Of a stretch of 64,000 nt of DNA, positions 24,355 through 36,561 are shown in pieces. The stretch comes from Phallusia mammillata (taxonomy: Eukaryota > Chordata > Ascidiacea > Phlebobranchia > Ascidiidae). The DNA lies in contig QLIY01000024.1 in the NCBI GenBank assembly GCA_003260075.1, forward strand, positions 308,930 through 372,929, given 5' to 3'. Each line of letters begins with the position of its first letter. The stretch's first letter is position 1. The notes beneath the pieces are model-generated. The model was not told the origin of the DNA. It worked only from the letters and a program-made list of their open reading frames with translations, and searched no databases. A program made the translations under genes and the position numbers.

Positions 24355-27321
24355 ATGAGAATTCGTGAAATGGAAGACATTTCCGATTTTGGGAGATCTC
24401 GGAGAATCGTCAGCATGAGGCATTTACTAGGATCTTTCAAAGGAGTCCTTTCATTGGCTGGTGTCGGCCTCTTATGTGTCACATTCTTCTACTTGGGATC
24501 AGCCAATCACTCAAACAAGTGATTTCTGCGTATAAGTCGAATGCTGTGGTTTAAAATACAAATTATACAGAATAACAATAAATAAAGTTAAATTTATAGT
24601 ACACTAGGGTATTAAAGTCTTAAATTAATTTGAGATTTGTGTTTTTGCAAATGATAGATTTGAATCTCATGAAATTGAGACTCTGAAGAGCTTGATCAAC
24701 AGTCTTTCAACCGAACAGCGAGAAAAAAGAGAAGTCGTCCAAGTGAAACAAAAAGAAGATGTGCCTCTCGTAAAGCGTCTCAAAAAACGTGCCAGTGAGG
24801 TACGATTTTATTGCATCATTTTTTTGTTTCGCTTCGTTTATCTCCGGTGTAAAAATGCGCTCATAAGCTGTAGAGCTGCATGCAAGTCCGTTGGATCATT
24901 TTTATTTTTATGTTTTGTCTTTCTAGAGCAGCGGTTCCCAAACTGGGGTCCGCGGTCCTTTAGGGGTCCGTGAGGCAATTTTGGGGGAACCGCAAAGCGG
25001 TTGAAGTAATTTTATAATCTTATTTGGCGCCAGTTTGTGCCACTAAATAAGTTTAAATCAAAGTAGGATTGAGAATCGACTGTCTCCATTGCTAAACAAT
25101 GGCCTTTATTGAATGACAACTATCAAAAATGCAATTGTTCGCGCACAATCGTAATGTTTTTGTCCTGTTTGTGATGTCACATGCTGTCTTTGGATGATTG
25201 TTATGCGCAATTTTGCATAACTAGCTAAAATCCTGCAATCAACTTTCGTTTTTATGAAATACACATTTAGGCTTAAGGACCGCGAGCCCTCGAAATAATG
25301 GCAAAGGGACCGTTTTGAAAAAAATATGAAAAAGTTTGGGAACCACTGTTCTAGAGTAATGACTTAAATTCAGTTCAACACGTCAGTATTTTAGGATTGA
25401 AGCAATGCAGATTATAAGCGTCTTGCTCAAGTGGCATAGCTAAAGCCGGATAAGACTCAAAACAATATAAGCACAAGGCAGTAACGCAAGACACTCGACA
25501 ACTAAACTAATGTAAACAGCAGTGAACTTTGTGCAAACAGTACTGACAATTGTGTTTGTTTCTCTATTACACAAATGACAATTTAACATTTTTTTTAGGA
25601 TCAACCAATTGCGATCACACGATCCTTCAGTAAGTAATTATGAATAAACAATAATACTAAAATTACATAAATTTTAACTTTAGGTACATAATTTACTTTT
25701 CTTGTGGATAAATTCCTAACGTAGTAAATTCACATTATAGCCTTACTCACAAGATTTGTCATAAAAAATGTAAACTATATATTTCAGATGGAGGTGTCAC
25801 TTACACTAGATGGGGCAGAAGAGACTGTCCAAAGGGCATCGACACAAGTCGTGTATACACAGGTAAATACGATTTCTTTTCCATGTTAACTTAAAGTTAG
25901 TCACTATCGGGCAACAAACCATCTACAACAGTGGTTTTCATTATGAAAAGAACCTACCCAGTGAGGAATTCAAAATTCTGGAAAGAATTAGGATTTTCGG
26001 TCCTATGAAAAAGGCTCTATGTGGTGCATTTTTTTAAAAAAATGTTAATTTTCTATACTTTGTGTTGTATCGGCAAGGTGTAAACATAAGTGATGATGTC
26101 GAATAAGGAATCTTTCAACATAGCTTGGCTTAACGAAACTGCCTTTAGTAATTAGGACCTCTTTACTTACTTTTACTAAGCACACTTCAGCATAAGAAAT
26201 CGAACGTATTTTATGACATAAATTAGCTCACAAGCATATTTTTAAAATACAATCCAACACTTTTTGACACAACTATGGAATATTATTCGCAGGAATAGCA
26301 GCTGGCTCCCATTACACACACACAGGTGGTGGTTCCAATTTACTGTGTCTCAGTTACAACGTTACTTACGAGGATGGGAAATTTGTTGACGGCTACCAAG
26401 GTAAAAACGATATTGCTTAAGTTGGAATTAAGTCTAAATGAAAACAATATATGCCAGATTCATCCTACATATACGGTGTCGAATATAGAGGTGCGTCTGG
26501 TTTGTATGGCCTGTGGGATTTCACAGACACGGAAGGAGCGAATTTTAACCAGCACGCAGTCCCATGTGCAGTGTGTATGGCTTCTGCTCGCCTTAACCAG
26601 GTAACATTTTAAGCATTTTCGCTTTAAAAGTTTGGAAAGTTATGAAATAAAAGACTAAAAATACAAATATGTTTACAAGTTTTAATAACGGACAACATTT
26701 TGTTTAAAAGTTTGGCGTTTAAAGCAAAATATAAAAATACCACGAGAAATATTCGATACAATTATAAATGATCAATCATAGTACGCCAGGCCTATTAAAG
26801 TCGTTGTGCCGAATCAGCTGGTCTCCCAAGCATTCCCATGTGGCAAAAATCTAGAAAGAAAGGTAAAATCTAGCCTGCGGTGGGATTCGAACCTACGACA
26901 GGAGTCTTTCCGGGGCTCTTTGCGCAACATATCGAATGTTGGCCAAATGCGGCTGACGTAAAAATGTATGGTGTTAGTAGCCGTGCTCGGCAATTTTAAT
27001 GACTAACAGATTAAGAATAGACAGTTTAAACACGTTGCCGTTGTCTAATAAAGGCATATTTTGCAGCTTATGATTCCTGGCAGCGACAAATGCCCAAGCG
27101 GTTGGATCAAGGAATACACGGGCTTCATAATGGGTTCTGCCCACAGTCACAAGCACACAACAGATTATGTATGTATCGATGACACACCTCAAGTTGTTCC
27201 AGGATCGGGAGGTGACCAGGCGGGAGCGCTATTGTACAATGTGGAGACCTCATGTCCTTCTTTGCAGTGTGAACCATACGTTAATGCGAGAGAACTTCGT
27301 TGTGTAGTTTGCACTATATAA
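24355..27321 (+). CDS. Type II membrane protein with short-chain-collagen-C4-like domain, copy A
   Basis: Seven exons: 24355-24518, 24658-24799, 25599-25629, 25788-25862, 26293-26400, 26458-26600 and 27067-27321. They join to 305 residues. An arginine-rich cytosolic tail leads into one membrane span (about residues 31-48), then a charged stalk with dibasic sites (KRLKKR). The extracellular domain (about 113-305) has the landmarks of the C-terminal region of sponge short-chain collagen C4 and its many metazoan relatives: YTRWGRRDCP, YTHTGGGSNLLCLSY, PCAVC, LMIPGSDKCP, GGDQ-GALLYNVETSC and ELRCVVC. It has ten cysteines and an NVT glycosylation site. No Gly-X-Y collagen tract is present. A surface or matrix-binding role is inferred; the ligand is unknown. 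The exon 1 donor is weak (GTGATT) where copy B has GTAAGT, and the exon 2 acceptor is purine-rich, so splicing of this copy may be inefficient. Confidence 0.9.
24929..25348. mobile_element. hAT-like MITE, 420 bp, in intron 2 of gene A
   Basis: Ends are CAGCGGTTCCCAAAC and GTTTGGGAACCACTG, flanked by a perfect TTCTAGAG duplication (24921-24928 and 25349-25356). The target fits the nTCTAGAn preference known for part of the hAT superfamily. The interior is shared with the element nested around 5351-5665. Confidence 0.9.
26775..26925 (-). repeat. tRNA-derived SINE-like repeat, intron 6 of gene A
   Basis: On the minus strand it carries GGTTCGAATCC (26883-26893) and the tail GCCACATGGGAATGCTTGGG shared with 17488-17910 and 47320-47665. 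Confidence 0.65.
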
Positions 27322-29324
27322 GGAGATGGTATTTTGTTTTTATTTTCTAACACACTAACTTGAAACTATGTATACTACTTGTTTTAACAGATTTACTTAC
27401 ACTTTTGTGCTATGTTGTTACGTGCACATACCTTCGTTTATTAAAGGGTTGCATTCTAATTATCAAATTGACGTGTTGTGTTTGAGTTTTACTACACATT
27501 TTGCCGGTAGTAGGCTATCAACGTATTGTAAATTGACAGTGTTAAAGGTGTGTTTGAGTTTGACAAATTAGTGACTTGAAATTTGGAATTTTTGGAAAAC
27601 AATATCACATATAAACCAGAGGTATGTTTGCACGTTCACTTTACACACCATTGAATTCACATTTACAACTTGTTCTAGTGTGCATGGGCAATTTAGAGTG
27701 TAATTTTGATAACATACATATCACCACTTCAAAGCAGTTTTGTTTCTTAAAATGTCATTTGCTTTTTTCAGGCATAATATTTACATTTTACGCCTGTAAA
27801 CCAACTAAAATTGCTCCTGTAATTGTCATATCAACCACGTGTGTTTGATTGCAACATGAATTAACACAAAGAAAAGGTTGAAAATCACTTATGTAGACCC
27901 TGAGTATTTATAAGCTAACAACGTCGCTTTGTTTACAGAGAAGATTATTTACAGAGAAGAAGTTTTGTTTTGTGATTCGATTTATCAATACGATTTTTAG
28001 TTACTGTTCATGTGGTAAACATTTGAAAAGAAGAAAGTCCACAAGAACAAAGAACATTATAATTTAGTTTAGTCCAACACATCCTTAACTTTAAACCCCC
28101 AATCTATGTACACTACAGTTTCTCTGTACACGTAGGTTTGCTTTTCAAATGTGTTAAATGAATCAAATTGACGAAATCAATTCTATATCAATCTTGAGAG
28201 TGCGGGGACGAGTGTGCGCGCGCGTGCTGTGTTATTGTTTACTTGAAACCTCGTTGTTTCTTCTGCTTCTCGTGGCTCGTATCGGTCGTCTGCAGTAGCG
28301 ATTAAGTTCATTATTACGATTCTCAACGCTTGCTGCATAGAACCGACATGATCCACAAAAGATCAATTTAGTTCTTGTCTTTTATTCTGGTTACGCAACA
28401 CACATCGAGTCTCATTTATCTCAAGGAAAGGATACGATGGAAAAGAGAAAGATCAACGATAAACATTGGCTTTTAAACTGATACTCGTTTTTCGTGCGAT
28501 CATTCCAGAACAGTACCTTCTTTTACTCACATCAGTTATTAGTTTGTTTTAAGTTAAACGCTTGCAAAGATATGCAGCACTGCAATGGATTGCACAACTA
28601 TTTCGAAACACCCGGTTTACGCAACAGCCTGTCTTATGGCCAGGCTGTTGGAACATATGAGGATGACGGGAACATGTAACAACGACACCGAATATGTGCT
28701 TCCAATAGCTACTGAATCATGAGAACACATGGAACAGTAAAGTTACCCCGCTCGGTAGCATATGTCGCAAAAGCAGCATATAATTTCCATGGGACGAAAA
28801 GTCATGCTTGCAAACTTAAAATTTTCCATTACTTAATGCTTAGCCAAACCAACGTGCCAAAATGATGGGTTAAAAGCACGTGACCGCTACAAGAGTAATA
28901 ATCACAGTCAAACTTTGGGAATTTTACTCACCACGGGCGGCTTTGTTCGCAATTGGCTGCAAATCTGCAAGGTTACTGTTAAAACCTGACATTTTCACGC
29001 AGCATTTGATGTAAAGAATCTATTTTTACGCACATTTGACTCGCATCCTGCAATTTTCGTTTCAAAGCTCAATTCACTTGGCCTTAATTCCATTTGACAC
29101 AATCAATTACTCGATAACTGAGTGTTATGACGCTAATGATGGTGGGTCACAGATGCAATTTTGACATTTTCAGAAACCACAAACATTATCCTCACACAGC
29201 TGTGTACAGCATAATCATGTCGAAAATGACTAGCCTGTAGCGAAGAAACAACAAAACACTGTAGTTTTTCCTTATTTGGACAAATAAGTTGCGAAAAACA
29301 ATACAGAAAAACAAAAAAATCGGG
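27322..29324. other. Spacer between the two collagen-C4-like genes
   Basis: No gene is seen. A segment at about 28255-28425 recurs diverged at about 31315-31490 (shared TTTATTCTGGTTACGCAACA and CGTATYGGTCGTCTG motifs), so it is a dispersed repeat, perhaps a solo LTR. About 28910-29010 is a fragment of the repeat seen at 22343 and 23085. The segment 29170-29324 is homologous to the region upstream of gene A. Confidence 0.5.
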
Positions 29325-29331
29325 TATAAAA
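29325..29331 (+). promoter_or_regulatory. TATA box of collagen-C4-like gene B
   Basis: TATAAAA is in the same 40-bp context as upstream of gene A. The ATG follows only about 60 bp later, because gene A has about 150 bp extra between TATA and ATG. Confidence 0.7.
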
Positions 29332-29390
29332 CCTGCACCAAAAACGATTTTAGGGTGTTTTTATAAATCCTTTCAGCGTGTTTTTTAAAA

Positions 29391-32300
29391 ATGCGAATAC
29401 GTGAAATGGAAGACATTTCTGAGATTAGGAGATCTCGGAGATTCGTCAGTATGCGGCATTTTCTGGCATCTTTCAAAGCAGTTTCCTCATTGGCTGGTGT
29501 CGCGCTCCTATGTGTCACGTTCTTCTACTTGGGATCAGCCAACTACCCGAACAAGTAAGTTAAACAGTGTACACGTATGACACGCACACCGAGTTTAAAT
29601 TCAAATTCTGCAGCAAACATTATAGAAAATGTAATTAATAATACACCAGGCAAACTATAGGTATATTAATCATGCCGGTTTCTCAAACATTTTCACAGGC
29701 AAAAAATATACCATAAGCCACTTGTTTCTGACACTCTGTAAGCTAAGCTACATAAGCACGGGAAATGGTCAATCTATTTCACTGTTTATTTATCTTAAAT
29801 TTTGTAACGCCGTCTACAACTTTTTAATAGCAATTAATTGTACAATATTGTGGTGCCTATAGCAACTAAAAAGTTCCGAACGGGTTTGCCAAATATTAAC
29901 CAATATGTTTAGGTTACAGCGCCCTCGGACGCATCTAATATTGCTGTGTGGCAGAACGATTAAACCGCACCTGTAAACGGAAATTACACAATTCAAAATG
30001 AAACTATTTATTCAAATATTTATAAACAACGTTGTATTCTGAAGTGAGCTAACCGCTTTTAAATACATAAGGCAGGGGTGGGCAACCTGCGGCCCGCGTA
30101 GTTAAGCACATTTGGGAAGAAACAAAGCAAAATCACTTTGTGTGATGCACATGTGCGACCCTCGATCCAATTTTGACATTTATAATTGGACCTACAGTAA
30201 CAAAGGTTGCCCTCCCCTGACATAAGGTGATTGCTTGCAAACCAGAAAGACAACCTGATATTGCTTGAAAAAACAAGCGTAGTTCAATCCAGAAAAATAG
30301 AAAAACAGGCAGCACAAAAATAAAAGACAACCATTGTTTGCTGAACTTTGTGTTAAATCAAAATCTGATTTTGTTCGCATGTGACAGATTTGAATCTCAT
30401 GAAATCGAGACTCTGAAGAGCTTGATCGAGAGTCTTTCAACCGAACAGCGAGCAAAGAGAGAAGTCGTCCAAGTGAAACAAAAAGAAGATGTGCCTCTCG
30501 TAAAGCGCCTCAACAAGCGTGCCAGTGAGGTACGATTTTATTGAAACGAGGTGTTTGCATATTGCAACTCAATAGGATAACTTTTCTTCCATTTTATTAA
30601 CTATGTGGAATGGTGTTTTCAATTCAGTTCAGCCAATCAGTTTTATCTGCGTTAGGATAATCCTGTTTAAGTATACTCTGGTCAAATGGCAGACACGGGT
30701 CTAAAACCCGCAACCTTGTGAGCTCAAAGAAATAATGCTCGACAACAAAGGTGTCTTAATTAGTACTTGGGTTTTCGGTGTGATTTAAACAGCTCTAAAT
30801 GGGAAAAATTGGCTATCACTAAAGTTCTGATTTTTTTGTTTGACTCGTCTCAACAGAAATGACAAAACATGCGTTGTTTTTATAGGATCAACCAATTGCG
30901 ATCACACGATCTTTCAGTAAGTATCAATAAGAAAAGAATAGTCAAAAACTTATACTTAAGATTTTTATTTTACGTGCAAATTCTTTCGTGTTAAGAAAAC
31001 CACGTTAAATTGCATATATTTACACAATAAGATTCGCTGTAAAAATGTAAACTATGCGTTTTAGATGGAGGTGTTACTTACACTAGATGGGGTAGAAGAG
31101 ACTGTCCAAAGGGTATTGATACAAGTCGTGTATACACAGGTAAATAAGATTTCTTTACGCTTCAAGGTAAAGTTACCAATCCTAGAGTAGCAGCAAATCA
31201 TCTTACACAGTATTTTGCCACATATGGGGGGAGGAGGTACTTGCAGAATACCTTGTTAAAAACTCACTCGTGTAGACTATATATCACCAATTTAAGGGTG
31301 CAAGTTGATCCCACAATTAATAGCGACGTCTCTCCTTTCCAACGTGGTTCGTATTGGTCGTCTGTGGGTCATAGCGAGCAAGTTCATTGCCACGATTATT
31401 AAGGATTCCTGCATGGAACCGTCATGATTCCCACGAGACCAATTCTTACTTGTTTTTTTATTCTGGTTACGCAACATATATTAAATCTTATTTATATCAA
31501 AGTAGTAGAAATTAAATCTTTGATCTAACTTACATAAAATAGAAGCGGTAAATTGTGGTTAAAAACACTTTTCCGCAACAGGATTATCCCCTTGATATGG
31601 AATTCATAAACTTCGAAATAGGAATTACACTATTTCATAAAACAAGACTTTTTAGGGCACATTTTAGATAACGTTTTTTTACACATTGCAGTAAAAAACA
31701 CACATCTGCAGTAAAAAAAAACGGTGCCAAATTAAAGGTCCTAACATGGGACGCAAATTCATATTTTCAAAAATCAAATGTCACAATATTGGTTTTACGT
31801 TCTTTTATCGGGGAGATATAAAGGTGCATGATATTGTTAATAAAAAACCTGTCAAGAGCGAATGAAGACTACTGCTTAAAGTTTAAGCCTTAAACGTAAC
31901 TTCACGCATCTGCAGAAAAAAAACGGTGTCAAATTCAAGCTCCTAAAATGGAATGCAAATTCATATTTTCAAAACATCAATTAATACAGTATTTGTTGAA
32001 ATTATTGGCAGGAATGGCAGCTGGCTCCTATTACACACACACTGGCGGTGGATCCAATTTGCTGTGTCTGAGTTACAACGTTACTTACGAGGATGGAAAA
32101 TTTGTCGACGGGTTTCAAGGTAACAAGCAATTATAGCTTGAGTTAGAATTAAGTTTAAATGAAAACATGCTTGGCAGATTCATCCTACATATACGGTGTC
32201 GAATATAGAGGAGCCTCTACTTTGTATGGTCTATGGGATTTCACTGAAACAGAGGGGACGAATTTTAACATGCACGCTGTCCCATGTGCAGTATGTATGG

Positions 32301-33478
32301 CTTCTGCTCGACTTAACCAGGTAACGTCTATTGCATAGAAAGGCAAAATTTAGAACTAAAACCGAAACGAATATTACATGAATTGAAGTGCATAATATGT
32401 TGCCGTTTTTTTTCAAAAAAGTTTATCGTTAAAATCCATACAACTTGCAATGGAAACTTCGCACTATTGATTCTACCGTGAACAGTTGCTTTTCCCTTAA
32501 TACGTTATTAGTGGTTTCCAAATATTTTTTGCAATATTTTGAACTGTCATTTGCAATTTTCACTAGCACTTGCGATCTAAACTACATGTGCTCTTAAAGC
32601 TCACGTCCGAAGCTTGAGTTAACCAAAGTCCATTTATTTCTTACGAAAATATTCTCATATTAACACACGGTTGATTTTTCCTAGTTTCATCGCAAAGTTA
32701 GGGTACCACCAATTTAGTTTGTTTTGTCTCGATTTTTAAAACGATTGGACGCGAATCTTTGGATACTTGAAGCAAAATGAAGCGGTATTGCATAGCTCAG
32801 ATTCAGTATTACCACATAAGTTTATAATCTATACTTTAATTTTACGGGTACTGCTGCCCTATATCCACCTAATAGGGTTAAACAATGTTTCAAGATAATA
32901 AATGATAAGCTGCAGACAGTGAACACAGTTGCGATCTATCAGGTCCCATCAGTGCAACATCGAACAGACTAGGTGAGGCATGGATTTTTAGTCCCCTACT
33001 CCCAACAAACCGAAGTGTCGTTGGATGGCAAGACTAGCCAATACGGCCTATCATTCATCAACACCTGCACTAAACACTGTACATTGTCTGAAGAATATGC
33101 TAGAATTACACGTATAAATATCGAAACGGTTACAGGACTCGTCGTTCTCGATAATTAAGTCACTAGCAAAAAATGCTTAAGTTTAACTATGTTGTCGGTG
33201 TCTAATACAGACTTATTTTGCAGCTTATGATTCCTGGTAGCGACAAATGCCCAACCGGTTGGATCAAGGAATACACGGGCTTTATAATGGGTTCTGCCCA
33301 TAGTCATAAACACTCAACAGATTACGTGTGTATTGACGGCACACCACAAGTGGTCCCCGGATCTGGGGGCGACCAGGGCGGGGAGTTGTTGTATACTGTG
33401 GAGACCTCGTGTCCTTCTCTGCAGTGTGAACCATACGTTAATGGAAGGGAACTTCGTTGTGTAGTTTGCACTATATAA
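29391..33478 (+). CDS. Type II membrane protein with short-chain-collagen-C4-like domain, copy B
   Basis: Seven exons with phases and lengths identical to copy A: 29391-29554, 30388-30529, 30886-30916, 31065-31139, 32012-32119, 32178-32320 and 33224-33478. The product is 305 residues, about 90% identical to A. The cytosolic tail and membrane span (exon 1) have changed most, while exons 2-4 are nearly identical. All ten ectodomain cysteines, the NVT site and the dibasic stalk (KRLNKR) are kept. There is no collagen Gly-X-Y tract. All splice sites are canonical, including a strong exon 1 donor (GTAAGT). AATAAA at 33629 is a likely poly(A) signal. The pair is a recent tandem duplication that included the promoter. 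Function inferred as cell-surface or matrix recognition; not established. Confidence 0.92.
30073..30219. mobile_element. hAT-like MITE, 147 bp, intron 1 of gene B
   Basis: Ends are CAGGGGTGGGCAACC and GGTTGCCCTCCCCTG. They are flanked by a perfect ACATAAGG duplication (30065-30072 and 30220-30227). This subfamily resembles the 43172-43725 element. Confidence 0.85.
31709..31990. repeat. Direct repeat of about 80 bp in intron 4 of gene B
   Basis: The block near 31709-31790 (GCAGTAAAAA...ACGGTG, then CAAATTCATATTTTCAAAA) recurs at about 31911-31990 with about 85% identity. Copy two ends about 20 bp before exon 5. Confidence 0.6.
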
Positions 33479-34532
33479 GAATATGTTATTTTGGGGTGTT
33501 GACTTGTTATTTTAATTGCGCACTAACTTAAAATACCTTTTCATGCTTATAATTGAACGAATGTACTTACTCCTTAATGTTTAGTTTTTCGCTTTAGCTA
33601 AACCCGCATATTTGCATGTTTGGGTATTAATAAACTTGTTCAAAAATAAGGCCTGCATTCGTTTTACCCAAATACCGGAAATTTTGGCAGTAATATCAAT
33701 CTGTTGTATATTGACATGTTTCAGTGTGACAATTTAATGGCACAAAACTTGGGATCATGATGGGCAAATACAAAACCAGCCAAAGACAAAGCATACTTTT
33801 TTCAAAGTGGTAGGCGTTTTTCTTTGTTCAAAAAAAATATTGAAAGATTATAAAGCTAAATGTTAACTGCAAAGTTACTGTAGAAAGTGGATACTATTCT
33901 TTACGTCGATCCTCATGTCATAAACTAATAGGGTAAACCTCAGTTAAAAGAATGACTCTAGCATGTTACCTTTATTTACCTTGTAAACATAACGAAAATG
34001 GTATATACATGACTTTTATTGACATACACTTTTTTCTATTGTCTGTGCAATCATACAAAAGCCATAACTGAGTTGGCGAAAGAATTGCCCCTTACTTTTA
34101 CTTTACATTTACAACAAATTCAAGCGAAACATAGGGTATTGTAAAATACTTTTGATGCAGTGTTACAAACAATGGATTCAGTTCAACTTTAAGGAAACGT
34201 TTTAAAACATTAAATAAGTATACATACACTTTTTACAAATCCAAAAATGATTTAAAAAGGAGTCCAAGAAGTGTAAGCTCCACTAAATGTTCAAAGTAGT
34301 AAATTATGCAAACTTGTTGTCTGGCATTCAAAATTTGTTCTAGTTCATAAAACCATTTCTTCACATTGTTACCTAAGTTGTTAAAATCGGGTCACACAAA
34401 ATAACTCATGGGCCTACAGACGTGGTAAAATAACAAAAAATGAGCCGATTCCTTCACACTATAAAACATAGTTAAAACTACTGTTTCAAATATTTTTTTA
34501 CCACAAAAGATTTTGAGAATGTTGGTTTAAAT
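33479..34532. other. Convergent 3' region between gene B and the 7TM gene
   Basis: It holds the 3' end of gene B (AATAAA at 33629) and probably the 3' untranslated region of the minus-strand gene; AATAAA complements occur at 33971-33976 and 34015-34020. No exon or repeat recognised. Confidence 0.5.
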
Positions 34533-35495
34533 TTAAACGCACCCAATGCGCATAGGTTTCTTGGAAAGCATAGCTTTGAAAGGAAACAGCCGTTTGCGAG
34601 AGTCGGGAAAAGACAGTATTAAAGCGACAACGTTAAGAAGGTAATAACTGAGACAAAGACTGACAAAGATTGGTTGAGTTATAAAATCCACTTCCAAAAT
34701 CAGTTTCACTGAAAACGGTAAGCCGGCTGATAAGGGAAGACTAGAAACAGCACAAACTGTTGTAGAAATTATGCAACGTTTGTGAATTTCATCGCAACCG
34801 GTAAGATGTCTGTAGTACTTAGATAAAGGTAGCAAGTACAGTACAAGCAAGGCAAGCTGAAAAACAGTTAATCCTGCCACCCCAGCTGACATAAAAGGCA
34901 TAACAGTCAGGTTAATAACACATTTTTCACCAGGGTAGTAGTGTGCCGATGACGTAACAATCGCTGAAAGTTGTAGAATTAAGCACATTGTTATTCCGAG
35001 AAGGACAATCTTGCTTATAAACTTAGCACGTTTTGCCCATGGATCTTTTGAACGAATCGTCTTGTAGAGCGAATGTTGTCGAATCCATAGTGAGAGACAG
35101 ACAAGAAATAATGAAATAGTGCCAGTCGTCATGTATATGTTAGTTATCCAGGTACACAATGTATCATCAAAACTATCAAGAGCGATTTCAACTGCAGCAT
35201 CTAGCAAAGCCAGCAGCAGGAAGAAACATGAGCAAGTGGCAAACCGGTTGTTGATTCGAAGTCCTTTGTTTCGTGATTGAAGTTGATAAACAAATGATGC
35301 TACAGTGAGGTAAAATGCCACAGCAAGTAGTATCAGGTTCAACGTCCATTCAGTAATGCAAATCGGCAGACAAAGGGCAAAGTCATGAAAACTTGATGAA
35401 TTGTTAAACATTTTATTTTCGTAAGTTACTCTACCGGCATGTCCAAAGCACTGCAATAAAAATGGCGTTTTAGAAGCACAAGTTAAAATGACCAT
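34533..35495 (-). CDS. Seven-transmembrane protein, orphan GPCR-like
   Basis: An uninterrupted 320-codon frame on the minus strand. Hydrophobic spans fall at about residues 50-70, 85-106, 114-138, 159-181, 198-224, 240-262 and 270-295, giving the seven-helix pattern of a G-protein-coupled receptor. Cys114 at the top of helix 3 and Cys192 in the second extracellular loop could form the usual disulfide. N-terminal NNSS and loop NLT are glycosylation sites. The DRY and NPxxY motifs of rhodopsin-class receptors are missing, and I recognise no subfamily. TTTTTTCTCCAG just upstream of the ATG is a good splice acceptor, so the coding exon probably follows a 5' untranslated exon; Met29 is an alternative start. 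Ligand and function unknown. Confidence 0.75.
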   Translation of the reverse strand: MVILTCASKTPFLLQCFGHAGRVTYENKMFNNSSSFHDFALCLPICITEWTLNLILLAVAFYLTVASFVYQLQSRNKGLRINNRFATCSCFFLLLALLDAAVEIALDSFDDTLCTWITNIYMTTGTISLFLVCLSLWIRQHSLYKTIRSKDPWAKRAKFISKIVLLGITMCLILQLSAIVTSSAHYYPGEKCVINLTVMPFMSAGVAGLTVFQLALLVLYLLPLSKYYRHLTGCDEIHKRCIISTTVCAVSSLPLSAGLPFSVKLILEVDFITQPIFVSLCLSYYLLNVVALILSFPDSRKRLFPFKAMLSKKPMRIGCV

Positions 35496-36221
35496 GCTCT
35501 ACTGGAGAAAAAATACATTATATTAAAGTCCGTACAGGTACCATTTAAATTTAAACATAACAGGTATACACAAAATACAAGCTAGGCCAAGTTGCAAAAA
35601 AATCAACTAACTCCTGCTGTTTTTTAAATCAAATAAAGCTTCTAAACAAATAAATAAATATTTATTAAATAGCAAGAAATCATTATAGATAAAGATTATC
35701 GCAAACAGATCAACCTGCAGTCGGGCCAGGCTTTTGGGGTTGTGTTTGCCTCCGGATCGGGTTCGGGCTTAGATTATAATAAAACCAGGTTGACTTGGGT
35801 CTGACTTCAAACTCGGACTCAATTATGTTGCAATTTTCATTCAACTTACTAGCTAACCTAATAGGCTAACTTAAGCCTTATTGTTATAGGCTAACTATAG
35901 GCCTAATAGGCTAACTTAAGCCTTATTATTTGAATGTTCAAACGTCTGAGCAATCTTGCAAATAGGTAAAACTTAAAATACCGACAAAATAATGTGTCAT
36001 CTGACGTTTTGCCCCGCACTCGTCGACTGGTGGAAAGCAACCATGGTTGCTGTACCATTAAACGGTGATGGGGTCTTCGTTGTACTAAAATAACTAAATT
36101 GTTTGATTCAGAAAAATGCAGTTGTCTGATGAAATTTGTTTTAAAATGAATGCTACACGGCGACCATGGGTCCTTCAAGTGGTACGCGACCACAAAAAGT
36201 CGGGGAACCACTGCTCTAGAG

Positions 36222-36561
36222 CAGTGTTTCCCAACCTACGGGTCGCGACCCAAAGTTGGGTCGCCTGTAAATTCTGTTGGGTCGCCAGTTTTTGTGAAAA
36301 AAGAGCATCTACGTTTCGTAGCGTTATTTTGTTGTTTCCCAAGGCTATGAATTGTTTCCCAATAACAATTTCATGACTAAAAACGAATAATTTTTGTTTG
36401 ATGTTATTTATTTTACAAACTAGCGTAGTAATTTTCGAAAAACTTTCCTGATTTACAAACAAAAATACAACCCAAATAGTATATCCATGGGTCGCGAGAT
36501 GCCACAAAACAAAATTTTGGTAAGTATTTGGGTGGCGACAAAAAAAGGTTGGGAACCACTG
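36222..36561. mobile_element. hAT-like MITE, 340 bp
   Basis: Ends are CAGTGTTTCCCAACC and GGTTGGGAACCACTG, flanked by a perfect palindromic duplication CTCTAGAG (36214-36221 and 36562-36569). The left flank is itself preceded by another element's right end. Confidence 0.9.
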
